64,000 bases of DNA from the NCBI RefSeq assembly GCF_050947875.1, contig NC_134568.1, positions 261,434,115 to 261,498,114 on the forward strand, given 5' to 3'. A model generated the notes under the pieces. That model saw nothing but the letters and a program-made list of their open reading frames with translations. It ran no database searches and was not told where the DNA came from. Position numbers and translations under genes: made by a program. This document shows positions 42,701 through 52,865 of this stretch, in pieces. Position 1 is the stretch's first letter, and every line of letters begins with the position of its first letter. The DNA comes from Dermacentor variabilis. Taxonomy: Eukaryota; Arthropoda; Arachnida; Ixodida; Ixodidae.

Positions 42701-44238
42701 TTGTTCGATAACGTCGGCCCCGCAACTACCGCCTTTGCAGCGAGCTCCCGAACCTTCGATCTGGTTAAGGCCTGAACGCTAGCCTCACCAAACAAAAGCC
42801 CCTTCTCGCGCAGGAGGTGATCGGACCTGTTTGAAAATAGGTACGGGTACTGGGGGGGCAGCATAGAAGACACTGCGGCCTCCGTCTCAAGCGCTCCGAA
42901 AGGTCCTTCAATAAGCACTTTTGCTACCGGCAGACACACGCTATGAGCTTCCACGGCTTGCTTGATCCATGCGCACTCGCCCGTGAACATATGGGGTTCT
43001 ACGTAAGACGGGTGAACTACATCCATTGTAGCTGCGGAATCGCGAAGCACTCGGCACTCTTTCCCGTTCACGAGGAGGTCTCGCATGTAAGGCTCGAGAA
43101 GCTTCATGTTCTCGTCAGTGCTGCATAATGAAAAAAACACAACTTTTGGTGTTGTTTCCGGACACTGCGCCGAAAAGTGACCCGGCTTCTGGCACGTATA
43201 ACAAACGCGCGCTTGCCTCATCTCGAACCGCTTTCTGCGTTCGGCTTCGGCTGCCGCCGTCTCCTTAGGTTCGGTCGCACTGCTTCCACTCGCATCCGCA
43301 CTACGTGTGTTCCCCTTTGCTCTCATGGGTGTGAACTTCGGCCTCTCAAACTTCGAGCCAAATTCACCCTTTTGACCGTCCTTAGCTCCGCGAGCCCGAC
43401 GCGTCACAAACTCCTCGGCTAGCTCAGCGGCTTTAGCCACCGTACAAACGTCTGGCCTATCCAAGACCCAGTACCGCACGTTCTCAGGTAACCGACTATA
43501 AAACTGTTCTAGCCCAAAACACTGCAGAACTTTATCGTGGTCACCGAACGCTTTCTCTTCTTTGAGCCACTCCTGCATGTTTGACATAAGCCTGTACGCA
43601 AACTCTGTATATGACTCACTTTTGCCTTTCTCATTTTCCCGAAACTTCCGACGGAACGCCTCCGCTGACAGCCTGTACTTTTTTAGAAGACTCGATTTCA
43701 CTGTGTCGAAATCCTCTGCCTCCTCTCTATCCAAGCGAGCGACTACGTCGGCCGCCTCGCCGGGTAACAAAGTGAGCAAGCGCTGTGGCCACGTTTCCCG
43801 AGAGAACCCCTGCTTCTCGCACGTTCGCTCAAAGTTAACCAGGAACAAACCAATGTCCTCTCCAAGCTTAAACGGCCGCATCAGGTCAGTCATTTTGAAC
43901 AATACGCGTTCTCCTGCACCGTGTGCCTGACTTCCATTACGAGCGCGTTCCATCTCTACCTCGAGACGCTTCATTTCCAAAGCGTGTTCGCGCTCTTCTT
44001 TTTCTTTCTGCTCTTTAAGTTCGCGCTCCTGTTTCTCTGTTTGCTCTCTAAGTTCGCGCTCATGTCTTTTTGACCTCTCCTCAATAGTCTCAAGGCATTC
44101 CGACAGCTCGTCATCCTCAGCCTCTAACTCAAGAATAGCCTTTAGCAGTTCTGGTTTTCTGAGTTTGTCCGAGACATCCAGACCCAACTCTCTTGCAAGC
44201 TCCAGCAATTTCGGTTTGCGCAACGACTTCAAATCCAT
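39778..44238 (-). CDS. Gag-Pol polyprotein with integrase upstream of reverse transcriptase (element B)
   Basis: 1486 aa, uninterrupted, with the same layout as element A's protein: SAP-like N-terminus, coiled coil, SCAN-like capsid segment, CCHC knuckle, DSAAT protease-like motif, HHCC-DDE integrase, GP-type module, YLDD reverse transcriptase and RNase H ending NADGLSRSP. Differences from A concentrate in the coiled coil, where ERELKEQ-type units are added, and in the linker before the zinc knuckle. Catalytic motifs match A throughout, including the short integrase spacing between the second Asp and the Glu. Such purifying constraint on all domains suggests the family is active. The start has the same context as A. 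Confidence 0.95.
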   Translation of the reverse strand: MDLKSLRKPKLLELARELGLDVSDKLRKPELLKAILELEAEDDELSECLETIEERSKRHERELREQTEKQERELKEQKEKEEREHALEMKRLEVEMERARNGSQAHGAGERVLFKMTDLMRPFKLGEDIGLFLVNFERTCEKQGFSRETWPQRLLTLLPGEAADVVARLDREEAEDFDTVKSSLLKKYRLSAEAFRRKFRENEKGKSESYTEFAYRLMSNMQEWLKEEKAFGDHDKVLQCFGLEQFYSRLPENVRYWVLDRPDVCTVAKAAELAEEFVTRRARGAKDGQKGEFGSKFERPKFTPMRAKGNTRSADASGSSATEPKETAAAEAERRKRFEMRQARVCYTCQKPGHFSAQCPETTPKVVFFSLCSTDENMKLLEPYMRDLLVNGKECRVLRDSAATMDVVHPSYVEPHMFTGECAWIKQAVEAHSVCLPVAKVLIEGPFGALETEAAVSSMLPPQYPYLFSNRSDHLLREKGLLFGEASVQALTRSKVRELAAKAVVAGPTLSNNEKGSEAQQADIQSTPELNKIESVALKAPDTGEEMPDKGKLEELSADLLIAPTSDVLDRLLKVSRSALIAEQKKDGSLENIRCNVKEGIARKNARFVERGGVLYRKYLDRRGVEFDQLIVPQCYRQDLLRLTHGGSWSGHLGVKKTKDRLLQEYYWPGCFRDADHFVRTCDTCQRVGKPGDKSRAPLRLVPIITEPFRRLVIDTVGPLPVTATGYRHILTVICPATKFPEAVPLKELSSVEIVNALLSIFARVGFPAEIQSDQGTVFTSALTTTFLERWGVKLLHSSVYHPQSNSVEKLHSVMKRVLRALCFEHRTDWELCLPGVMFALRTAPHAATGFSPAELVYGRSLRSPLRMLRESWEGRGDDPVVVEYVPKLLERLRRAQELSGEAMAKAQQRAKVYYDRTARVRRFEVGEEVMILRTSLNNKLDVQWEGPARIVQKLSDVNYVVSLPGKRKAQQVYHCNLLKPYRQRDAVVCMMVNVPEELSVELPGLGSVTNREDTGQVISDLVSGASLSPEQKTELHQLLQEFQGLFSERPGRTSVLTHDIELTSPEPVRSKAYRVSPRQSDIMEAEVKKMLQLGVIEAGESDYTSPLILVEVPGKEARPCVDYRRLNSITKDQIYPIPNIEERLENVSSAQFISTLDLVRGYWQVPLTEEASRYAAFISPMGTFRPKVLSFGLKNAPYCFSSLMDKVLRGQQEFALPYLDDVAIFSASWSEHMAHLRAVLTRLREAGLTVKAPKCQLAQAEVVYLGHVIGQGRRRPSEIKVAAVRDFPQPRTKTDIRSFLGVAGYYQRYIPRYSDIAAPLTDALRKTEPQTVVWDETRERAFSALKSALTSQPVLRSPDYTKGFVVQCDASERGMGVVLCQRENGEVEHPVLYASRKLTSREQAYSATEKECACLVWAVQKLSCYLAGSRFIIETDHCPLQWLQTISPKNGRLLRWSLALQQYSFEVRYKKGSLNGNADGLSRSP

Positions 44239-44553
44239 GGCTGCTCTGAATGCTGCTTTCTCTACTGCTTACTATTGTCTTGCCGCAAACTAACCCGGCA
44301 GCAACGACAACCACAATTACCAGCTCTGTTTCTGACACTAACAAAAGCCTGGCAAAGCTCAGAAGTAGAAAGTCCCGCACTCACCAAACCTCGCAGGCAG
44401 GAATTCAGCGCAGTCGTTCCGCTGCAGGCAACCAGTCATCACACAGGGCTCGTTGCACTGCTCCCGGATCGTTGTTGAGCTGCTCAGCATACAGTCAACT
44501 GCATCTCTTCGCTGCTGGCCTCCGTTGTCGCGATCTCACCGCTGGCAGACAGC
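44239..44553 (-). other. element B leader with primer-binding site
   Basis: On the minus strand the leader starts after CAAACA with GCTGTC and then TGCCAGCGGTGAGATC (44547-44532), the likely primer-binding site six bases from the LTR. The GGTGAGTGCGG donor-like motif and the strong CCATGG start context are conserved with element A. The extra upstream copy seen in A is absent. Confidence 0.55.
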
Positions 44554-44867
44554 TGTTTGAATCCCACCGATGGCAACGGTTGTTGTGGTCGCACCGATGG
44601 TACGACCTGTTGGGAACTCGGCGCTGACGCCCGTTGTTGCACCTGGGTCGCAAGCCCCAAGGGTAGCGTTGGCTTGGCGGCCTGGGGTACAACTGGAAGC
44701 ATCCGAAGGTCCCGGCAAAGCATGAGTCGACTGGTAACAACAAAACAACTTGTTTATTTTAACATCGCAAAGAGTTGGCGGTCAGGTTGACCGAAGTAGA
44801 GAGACGGGAGAGCACTTTACTCAACAGAAGAAATCGGAGCCCTCCTTTGGCGTCCGGGGGCAGCTGC

Positions 44868-44874
44868 TTTTATA
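44868..44874 (-). promoter_or_regulatory. TATA box of element B 5' LTR
   Basis: TATAAAA on the minus strand in GAGAGTATAAAAGCAGC, at the position conserved with element A. Confidence 0.75.
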
Positions 44875-44953
44875 CTCTCGCAGTTGAGGGCAAGAAGGAA
44901 CCCCTCAATAGACGAGCACGTGATTGTACAATGAGATAAGGTGACGCATACTG

Positions 44954-45200
44954 TCGTAGCGCCGCCGGTCGGGCACAAAGACTGGGAGGAGACGGTAACT
45001 CCTACTGTCGTAGCGCCTCCGGTCGGGCACAATGGCTGGGAGGAGAAGGTGACTTCTACTCTCGTAGCGCCTTCGGTCGGGCACAATGGCTGGGAGGAGA
45101 AGGTGACTTCGACTCTCGTAGCGCCTTCGGTCGGGCACAATGGCTGGGAGGAGAAGGTGACTTCTACTCTCGTAGCGCCTCCGGTCGGGCACAATGGCAC
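44954..45200 (-). repeat. 54-bp tandem repeat array in U3 (5 copies), element B 5' LTR
   Basis: Same array as 38893-39139, offset by 6061 bp. Confidence 0.9.
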
Positions 45201-45358
45201 ATACACTCACACACGCACATGAAGACACGTGGCATCGGAACATGCCTGGACGCGCTTGGCGGGGAGCGTAGCGGCGACGCCGAACGGGCCAAAATGTCTG
45301 CCGCTTTGTTGCAGTCGCGCCGGCTAAACCGCGCGTCGTAGGCGAAACGTAACACCAC

Positions 45359-45783
45359 GAGCTCCGCTATTCACCTTTCCCGTGCCCCTGACAACCGCCT
45401 CAGTATAAGGCGGGAAAGTAATAGGCGCAATAGCAGGCCCACATTAAAGGTCACAGTTTAGAAATCATTAGGTCATAGTACAGAAATCGGTTAAATACTT
45501 AATCGCCGATGATGCAGTTTATAGTGTAATTGGCACGTTAACCGACTAATTTTAGAGCCCTACAGGAGCAACTCTGTATTAAAACTTGCTGCTGGGCGGG
45601 GCGCCTGTGAAAGGCCGTTTTGGAATCACGTGAAACCCACATACACCTGCCATGCGAACGCTGTCTATGCAGCGTTTGTCTATGCCCCGTCTACGCCGCA
45701 GTGCGTGGAGACAAATATTGACCTTATTTCATCGCGATGACTTGACTGCTGCCTACCAATGTTTTTCCCTTGCTGATACCAAA

Positions 45784-45784
<1 letters not shown>
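45359..45784. other. no feature recognised
   Basis: The right flank of element B up to the (TTA)n tract. No recognisable frame or element end. Confidence 0.3.

Positions 45785-45865
<81 letters not shown>
45785..45865. repeat. (TTA)n microsatellite, about 27 units
   Basis: An 81-bp uninterrupted TTA array. It abuts the 3' end of the minus-strand CR1-like LINE, so on that strand it is a (TAA)n tail, a typical seed for microsatellite growth. Confidence 0.95.
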
Positions 45866-45867
<2 letters not shown>

Positions 45868-48800
45868 TCAAGGATCCCGGACGGGCATTACATGAGGAAT
45901 GGGCGAAAAAAGAAAGCAGGCACCGGTTCTCAGTTAACATGTTACGTAATGACTCCCAGTGGCTGTTTATAAACTGGGTGCACTCTGTTAACATAGTGAT
46001 ATGGGCGGGAAGGTCGTTGAAGTCTTGTGCCGTAGGTAGAAAAAAATACTTCTGGAAGGTCTTTGTAGGGGTGCGTGCGCGATATACGGCTTTCGGATGG
46101 AAATGGTGAGATGTCCGATGGGTTGGTGTGATGAATGCATTGCCTGGTGGCAAGGAGTAGAAAATTTATTAAAAAGACAGAAACGTGAAATTTTACGACG
46201 ATAGGCAAGAGGAGGAAGGCCAAGCTGAGATCTTACAGAGTTTATACTGATGTTGTTCAAATTAAAGATATTGATTCTAATGGCACGGTTCTGTATGGAT
46301 TCAAGCACATATTGCCGCGTGACTGGCCGCTCGAGGCACTTTGCGTGTATTCGCGGGCTTCTTTCACGCTCGGAAAAACACTTTTGTGTAGCACGTATTG
46401 AGCAATAGAAAGCTGTATCGGGAGTTTTCCATCTTGCTCTACAATTTTCTCATTGACACTTTTCATCTGGTTATAATATTTGAGGAGTTGATTAATTAAT
46501 GAAGACTGATTATGTAATTAGGTGGAATTATGAATTATGAATTATGAATTAGGTGATTATGAATTAGGTGGACAGAGTAGTTTGAGTATCTAGAAGAGAC
46601 GGCAAACAATATTACCTTGGTTCGGTGCTGCTGCGCGGCATTTGTATATTTTTAAAATCTGGGTAATGTTAGCTGGGACACCCTGTGTAGGGTGTAAATG
46701 TAGGTTATGTAAACATTACCTCGGTGAAAAGACCTCACAAAGGTCTTGTTACTATTGATAGACATTAGCCAGTTGGCACATCAGTCCTGTATTTTGATAA
46801 GATTCCTCTGCAAAACGGAAGAGTGAGAGGAGTTAGCTACGGGGTGGTATAGAACACATTCGCATGCAACAAGTTTGACGTTAGAATCGATGTTGAGTGG
46901 CAATCGTTAATAGAAATTGAGAAGAGGAGGGGGAATAGCACGCTACATTGGGGAATGCCAGAGTGTACACGAGAGAGGGGAGGCCTGCAAGAGTTAGCAC
47001 CAACAAACTGCCGGCGATCAGGTAGAAACTCACGAATCCAGTTGAACACAGACGGATCTAGTTACGGCATGATAACTTGAGTAATGAGTGGCGGGGAAGA
47101 ACTTTTCAAAAGGCCTTTTCGAAATCAAGAAACAGAGCATCAACTGGAATACTGTGATCAAGATACGAGTGAATTTCATGAAGGAAGAGAGGAGTTGGGT
47201 TTCAGAAGAGTGACCGGGACGACATCGAAGCTGATTGGGGTGAACAAAGTTGTTAGAGGACAGGAAACGCGCTACTTCAAAATATAATATATGCTCCGTT
47301 ATTCTTCAGCACACACAGGTGATGATTATTGGTCCATTATTGTTTATTGAAGACCAGTTACCTTTTTTGAATACAGTAACGACCTTCCCAATCTGTCAGT
47401 GTCCTGGAACTGCTCCTGTATTGAATGATTAGTGAAATATGAGTGATAAAATAAAGCTTGCCACTTGTTTGGTGTTCTTGAGTACTTTAACGTTCATACC
47501 GTCAGTTTCAGCTGATGAGAATTTTTTTTTAGTTTGTCAGTGACGTCAGCAATACCAAATGGACAAAATGTGATACGGCTCATGAGGGGATGCGCAGATG
47601 ACGGGAATGAAATAAGGTTCTAAGAGGATTCGGGGGTGAAGACAGATCAAAACGTAGTATTTAGAATATTAGCGATTTCGTCTTTAGGTATAGTGCAGCC
47701 ATTACTATTACATAATGCAATACCATTAGGCTCGTCAGGTTTAATACTTTTCCAGAGGCGTCTGAAATTGTTGCGTAGCATATATAGATAGCAGAGTGTT
47801 ATTATAAAAATGATCTTTGGCTTGCGGAATTGATGCGATCTACTCGTTTACAGCAGGGTAGTACTTCGTACATGCAGAGATAGAATTAGATCGTATAGCA
47901 GATCTAAATAGTCTGTTTTTATTATTATTTAATCGTTTGAAGTTAGCACTAAACCATGGGGACTGTGCTCGCTCATAAACTGTAATTTTCAGAGGATATT
48001 TTGATGCGCGTCGCAATTTTTTCTTTCTAAGCAGCGTCCAGTTGGTTTCAATGGAGCGTGAGTCAAGGTGAACAGCGTGATCTTCGCAAAAAAAAAAAAA
48101 AAAGTAGAACGGCTAATTCTTCAGTCATGGCAGCGTAGTCGCCTTTTTCATACAATGCCAGTGTTTTGCTGGTTTTCTTGCTATGAAGTATTACACTGGA
48201 CACGGCCCTGTTAATCACAGAGTGATCGCTTAGTGGGGGAAGAAGAGTTAGTGAGGAAAAGATATCGGCGTGTATTTTAAAATTAAGTCAGCAATGTTAT
48301 AAGATTGTGTTGTATTGAGCGTTGGTCCGACGATGAGCTGGGATAGGCCAAATGTAAGACATATATGTTCAGAAATTCCCTGTCGGTGTTATTTCTTGAG
48401 AGTGCGGCTGCACGGTTGGTCCAATCTATCGACAGAAAGTTAAAATCGCCAAAAAGAACGATAGGTAAGTGAGGATAAGCTTATTTTAAGGCTAGCAAAC
48501 ACTCGTGAAGGAGCAGGTTAAAGGAGCTGTCATTGTTAGGGGCCCATAACATACTTCGATTAACATGCGCGGGAAAGGTTCACTACAATACAACCATAAG
48601 ATTTCCGTTTTATACGATATGTTTATTAGAGTGGTATGTATGGACCGGTCGCGCATTTACAATCCGGTCGGTGGCGATGAGAACATCGTCGCTACGTGAG
48701 CCGTCAGGACTATCTTTACGAAATAAATCGAAGTTAGCAAATGACGGTAGTGTCTTGAAATCGAAGATGGACGAATTAAGCCACGTTTCGGTTAGGAACA

Positions 48801-49620
48801 CTACGTCACTAGATGAAGACGAAAAGAGGCTACAAAGCAAGTCACAGTTAGGTATTAATCAGTTCACGCTGCTGGTTAATCTGGCGCTAGGTTTTACGCT
48901 AGGTTCAACGACCTTCTGAGCACAATGGTCAGAGACGCACTTTTTGTTGTTGCAGAATAGGCAATCAAAGCGAAGCTTGAATTGAATGTTATGAGTTTTA
49001 TCGAACTGCACTAGTCGTTTACGCGCAAAACGAGTGTGTGGCGAGAAGTCCCCACTGACACCGTAGTCAGAGCCTTAGAACTTTTTGCTCTGGAAAAGAA
49101 TATTTTTTCTGCAAAGTTGGTGCACTACAATCACAGACCTATTTCTGCCTTATTTATAAGAACCCAGCCTGTGCGCACGCCCAATAGAGTTGGAGTGGAT
49201 TGTACGTTATACCGAGGCAACGCTCGCATCAGTCAAGGCTTAGCTTCTCGCTGTCCTGCCAAGGTTCTTCCCGAGTGTCATTTACGCCAACAAATATAAG
49301 AATATTGCTACATGATCTGTTTTCGGCATCATCCATCCGAGCAGACAGGGACGAAGTATGAGTTCTACATTCAGCAGAAGCAAACTGAAAGTTTTTCCCA
49401 TCATATATTATAGTGCGATCGGCTGGTACTCTGATTAAATTTTGCTAATCTTGTATTAAAATCATTGAATGATTTTTCATGATCAGAAAGTGTTAGTCGG
49501 ATTGATTTCAGCTCTTCAAGTATCGTCGTCTGCCCAAATTGTAAATCTTTCATGCACTTATGAGTTCGCGAGAAGCAGCTTCAGAAAAAGGGCCAGGATT
49601 GGCCTCGATATCACCGGCTA
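45866..49620 (-). mobile_element. Near full-length CR1/L2-like LINE, decayed
   Basis: Minus-strand pieces appear in the expected order. First is an ORF1-like coiled-coil segment (about 49500-49250) with LAKFNQS and RMDDAENRSCSNILIFVGV. An endonuclease start follows (48840-48610) with DVVFLTETWLNSS. Then comes a reverse transcriptase piece (47049-46837) with WIREFLPDRRQFVGA and GIPQCSVLFPLLFSI (two Gly of GVPQGSVLGPLLF lost). Last is the C-terminal block (46308-45866) with LESIQNRAIRI and STYGTRLQR / DFNDLPAHI. Many frameshifts and stops make it inactive. Half a fold-back MITE is inserted at 46311-46686. It ends at the (TTA)n tract. Confidence 0.75.
46311..46686. mobile_element. half of a fold-back MITE (loop plus right arm)
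   Basis: It matches 34055-34370: GACTGGCCGCTCGAGGCACTT of the loop, TTCGCGGGCTTCTTTCACGC, TACCTTGGTTCGG, and an end resembling GACACCC(T)GT. The left arm is missing. It interrupts the CR1-like LINE just upstream of the LESIQNRA block. A short local AATTATG-type tandem repeat (about 46525-46575) lies inside. Confidence 0.7.
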
Positions 49621-50230
49621 ATAATAATAACTTCAACATTATACAGCTACAATCGTAGAATACTTTGCGCATGCAACGTGGGCTTGGCAGCAGAACAAGC
49701 GCATGATGACTCGTTTTTTAGCAAACAGACAGTGATAGTTGGTTACCTGCATATCAAAGACGAGAGGCCATTTAGGTTGAACCATCGCTGTCGTGCCGCC
49801 AAGCCGATTACACGGTGAGCCGCGATGCAGGGGCATCTTATACTGGTTTCTTAACATCAGTGGTGATGTCACAGTTCTTGCGTGATGACGTTGCGAAGAC
49901 CAATGCGGGAGCAGATTCGGGGGTGGGTCGACAGCGCTTGGCGTAGGCGATGACGCGCATACGCCACGCAAGACAAAGGTAGAGCAGTTTTAATGACGCT
50001 TGTTCAAAGGAGGCCTCGCTGTAGCGTCCGTCGTGTCTGTAGGCGATTCTGGCAGCACCGTCGTCGCGTACATGCAACCGGAGGCAGCAAGTTCGCCGGT
50101 GCACAGCAACGGTAAGCTCGCCATGCTGAAGATCTGCATAGCAAGGAGAAGAGGCTAGTTAGGTTGAGCCATCGCTGGCGGACACTGGACGGACACAGTG
50201 TAAAACTCAGCGCAACGTAATCATGAACAT
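49621..50230 (-). mobile_element. probable LINE 5' UTR with a duplicated segment
   Basis: It lies directly upstream (minus strand) of the CR1-like LINE. A segment with GCGATGGTTCAACCTAAATG and CTCTCGTCTTTGATATGCAG (about 49790-49750) recurs in diverged form at about 50177-50130. Duplicated monomers are common in LINE promoters, so this is plausibly the element's 5' region. No coding sequence supports it. Confidence 0.4.
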
Positions 50231-52590
50231 GCACCAACTAGCCTCTTTCATTACTTAAGAACACTAAGTCAGGTCACAGGATCGCACATGAAGTGAAGGC
50301 GCAGAAAAGAACATAAAATCAGATCAAATCAGCTACACAACAGGCGGTGCAAACTGTAATTGGCATTTGCCAAATATATTGCTGGCTCGTTCACTGTTGC
50401 ACCTCCATATTTTCTCTATTTTTCCCCACGCTTCGGGCTTACCAGGCAGAAAGGCAAGGAAATGCTGATCAGAAAGGAAAAGGTTGACAAGGAGGCGACT
50501 ATACACCATTTCTTCAAGCACCACTACCACCATTATCGAAAGAAAAGCGTGTCTGTGTATGTGCGTGTGCGTGCGTACACTGGGGTGTGGAGCACCGCAA
50601 AAATAAGGAGGACCACGAGGAGATACGAGCACCGAGAAGCAGCCGCCATTCATTCTGTTTGGCCACCTCGTCCTTCATTTTATCCTGCCCTCTCTCAAAC
50701 CTTTCTTTTTCTCTGATACCAAAGAAATTTAAGAATGGCATAAGTCTCCGAAAAGACGCAAAACTATGGGACAAAAAATAGAAAACGAAGTCCACTGCTT
50801 GGCCAACCTTGACCACACCGTACCGCCCTTCACGTCAAGAAAAGGAAAAGGCTGATATGCGAAGCATGAGGCACGGAAACTTCTTCGACAACCTTGTCGT
50901 GACCGGGACAACGCCTTCGTAGGCGCTGCCGTCATCGCCGTTCACGTCTCTATGGACGGTCAGTGTAAATGCATGCATGGCCGGTTGCCTATCCCATATT
51001 GCTTCCGATTTTTTTGTTCTTTCTTTACATGAGGCCAAGTTTCAGGAAGATTCGTGTTCGCAAAGCACCCAATGAGCTTTGTATTCTGCCTTTTATACCT
51101 GCACATATTATAGAGCTAATGTGAAAGTCTGAACAAGTACAAAGATAATCTTGCATGCGTAGATTCAGTCTCTGAGCTGACGAATATTTATTTACCAAAG
51201 ACTGCCAACAAATTTACGTCTCAGATAATGAAAGTGGCCAACGAATTCCGAGCATGTGTTGAGAAAGCCGAATTTATATTTCAAGTATCACTTGCATGCA
51301 GACGAACTGTTTTGGTGGTACGCAGCGGAGTGTTGCGAGAATCTGAAAAGTTTTATCTGTAGGGCTCCAGCCGGACGTATATGCCTGGCGAACGTCCCTG
51401 TCATTTTTTTCTGCTTTTGGGCAGTGTCTATTCTCCAGGCGGCCGGGAGTACTTCTGAAACGAATTTCTCCCGACACTCACCTCCTCTTGGCTCTCGGAA
51501 GGTTAGGTTAGATCAGGTTAGGGCACACCTGCAGGCTCTTGAGCACACCTGCAGGCAGTTTGTCCCGTGATTTCCGAGCGCCAGGCTGTCCAGGCTGCCG
51601 GGAGAATACACGCTGGCCTTTTTAATCTCCACTACTCAGCTTGTGTTAAGTGGTGGCAAATAATCAACGATCCACGTGCCTACTCCAGGCAGTGCTTCTT
51701 AAATGGTACTTGTACCACGTGCAGTCAGAGGCGTGCGTCAGAAACGCCCTGGACGTTGCGTACAGCCCCAACACACTCGTCTAGAACGCGGGAATGATAC
51801 GTGCGGAAGCGTGCGTTTGGCCCGTCTAGTCATGTCTGCTTGTCATGCTGCCTTCTGTACAGCGAAGACAGCTGGCCGCTACGGTGTACGATAGGTCATG
51901 CGAAGCCATAGGCGCCAACTACGGGAAGGAGGAGGAGGGGGGGGGGGTGTTCCGGGGCTCGAGCACCCGGCGATGCCGAAGGCTACCATCCCAAACCTAA
52001 AGTGTAATTACCAGAGTTTTGTCACCCACATCCTTCGAGGTTTCTTTTGAGTCGCCTCTACCTTTTCACATTTTAATTCATACTTTTGCATTATTTCTGA
52101 CAATCCTGACAATAGGAGGAAAAGCGCATTAGAAGCACTAGCGGCGGCTGCCTTATACGCATTTTCTTACTTCAACATTGTTTTAAATGTACACTGTAAA
52201 CACTATGTACACACAGAATATATTTAAGTATATACATAGCAGAAAGCTTGTTATATTTTTGAAAGAGAAGGAGGTAGCCGATTAACAATTATTTCTAACG
52301 ATATGGCTAGCCTATGCCTAGAGAAAGCATACGTTGCTGTATGTTCACCTCGCTTCAAATTGCTTTGCGTGCTTTTTTGACCCTGAAAAAAACCTGCCGG
52401 CTTCAGTGACCTCTTCGGCAGAGTATTTTATCAACTGCGTGTGAAATGCACGTGAATGATATGTGTCTCAGAATTGCTTCTTTTTCCAGTAGGCAACCCT
52501 TACGACCTATGAAAGAAAGCTGTTCTAATAATTTACAACATCTATTAGGGATGGAAACATCGCTACTTGCATGCAGAAGTCCTAAATGTA
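50231..52590. other. no gene recognised
   Basis: About 2.4 kb with short motif-free frames, a G-run at about 51939-51949 and a small direct repeat (GCACACCTGCAGGC, near 51523 and 51543). Nothing else is identifiable. Confidence 0.3.
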
Positions 52591-52855
52591 TACAGGGTGT
52601 CCCAACTATCATGCACAAAGATTTTAAAAAAGAGCAATTGTGTTACTCGAAAAAAAGCCTAGTGCGTATTGTTTCCACTAGAGTGCAGTAGCTCCCCCCC
52701 CCCCCCAAATTTTTCGTCACTGAGATTTAATTAGGTAAGTGTAAATAATTATGTAACTGGAGACACACTTTCCTAATTATCAAAGTGTCAACGAGGAATT
52801 TGAAGGCACCCCAAATGACATCTAACTGCGGTATTTTAAGCGACTTACTAATGCG
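52591..52855. mobile_element. left-arm remnant of a fold-back MITE
   Basis: It starts TACAGGGTGTCCCAACTATC and continues with a CACAAAGATTTTAAAAA-like block, similar to the left end of 33741-34370. The right arm is not found. A poly-C run lies at about 52686-52698. Confidence 0.5.
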
Positions 52856-52865
52856 TACTAATCAG

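Larger units (their letters stand above)
38493..45354 (-). mobile_element. Complete Gmr1-like LTR retrotransposon, element B
   Basis: A 6862-bp minus-strand relative of element A. It has 801-bp LTRs at both ends (38493-39293 and 44554-45354), one intact Gag-Pol frame and a CCAC duplication on both sides (38489-38492 and 45355-45358). I count three differences between its LTRs, which indicates a recent but slightly older insertion than A. The coding region is nearly the same as in A, whereas U3 differs and carries a different tandem repeat. All parts needed for mobility look intact. Confidence 0.95.
44554..45354 (-). repeat. 5' LTR of element B
   Basis: 801 bp, differing from the 3' LTR at three positions I can find (in the GGC(T/C)TGGCGG, GGAGA(C/A)GGTAAC and GACTTC(G/T)ACTC contexts). 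TATA box at 44868-44874 and AATAAA at 44753-44758 (minus). The 54-bp repeat array lies at about 44954-45200. Confidence 0.93.
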
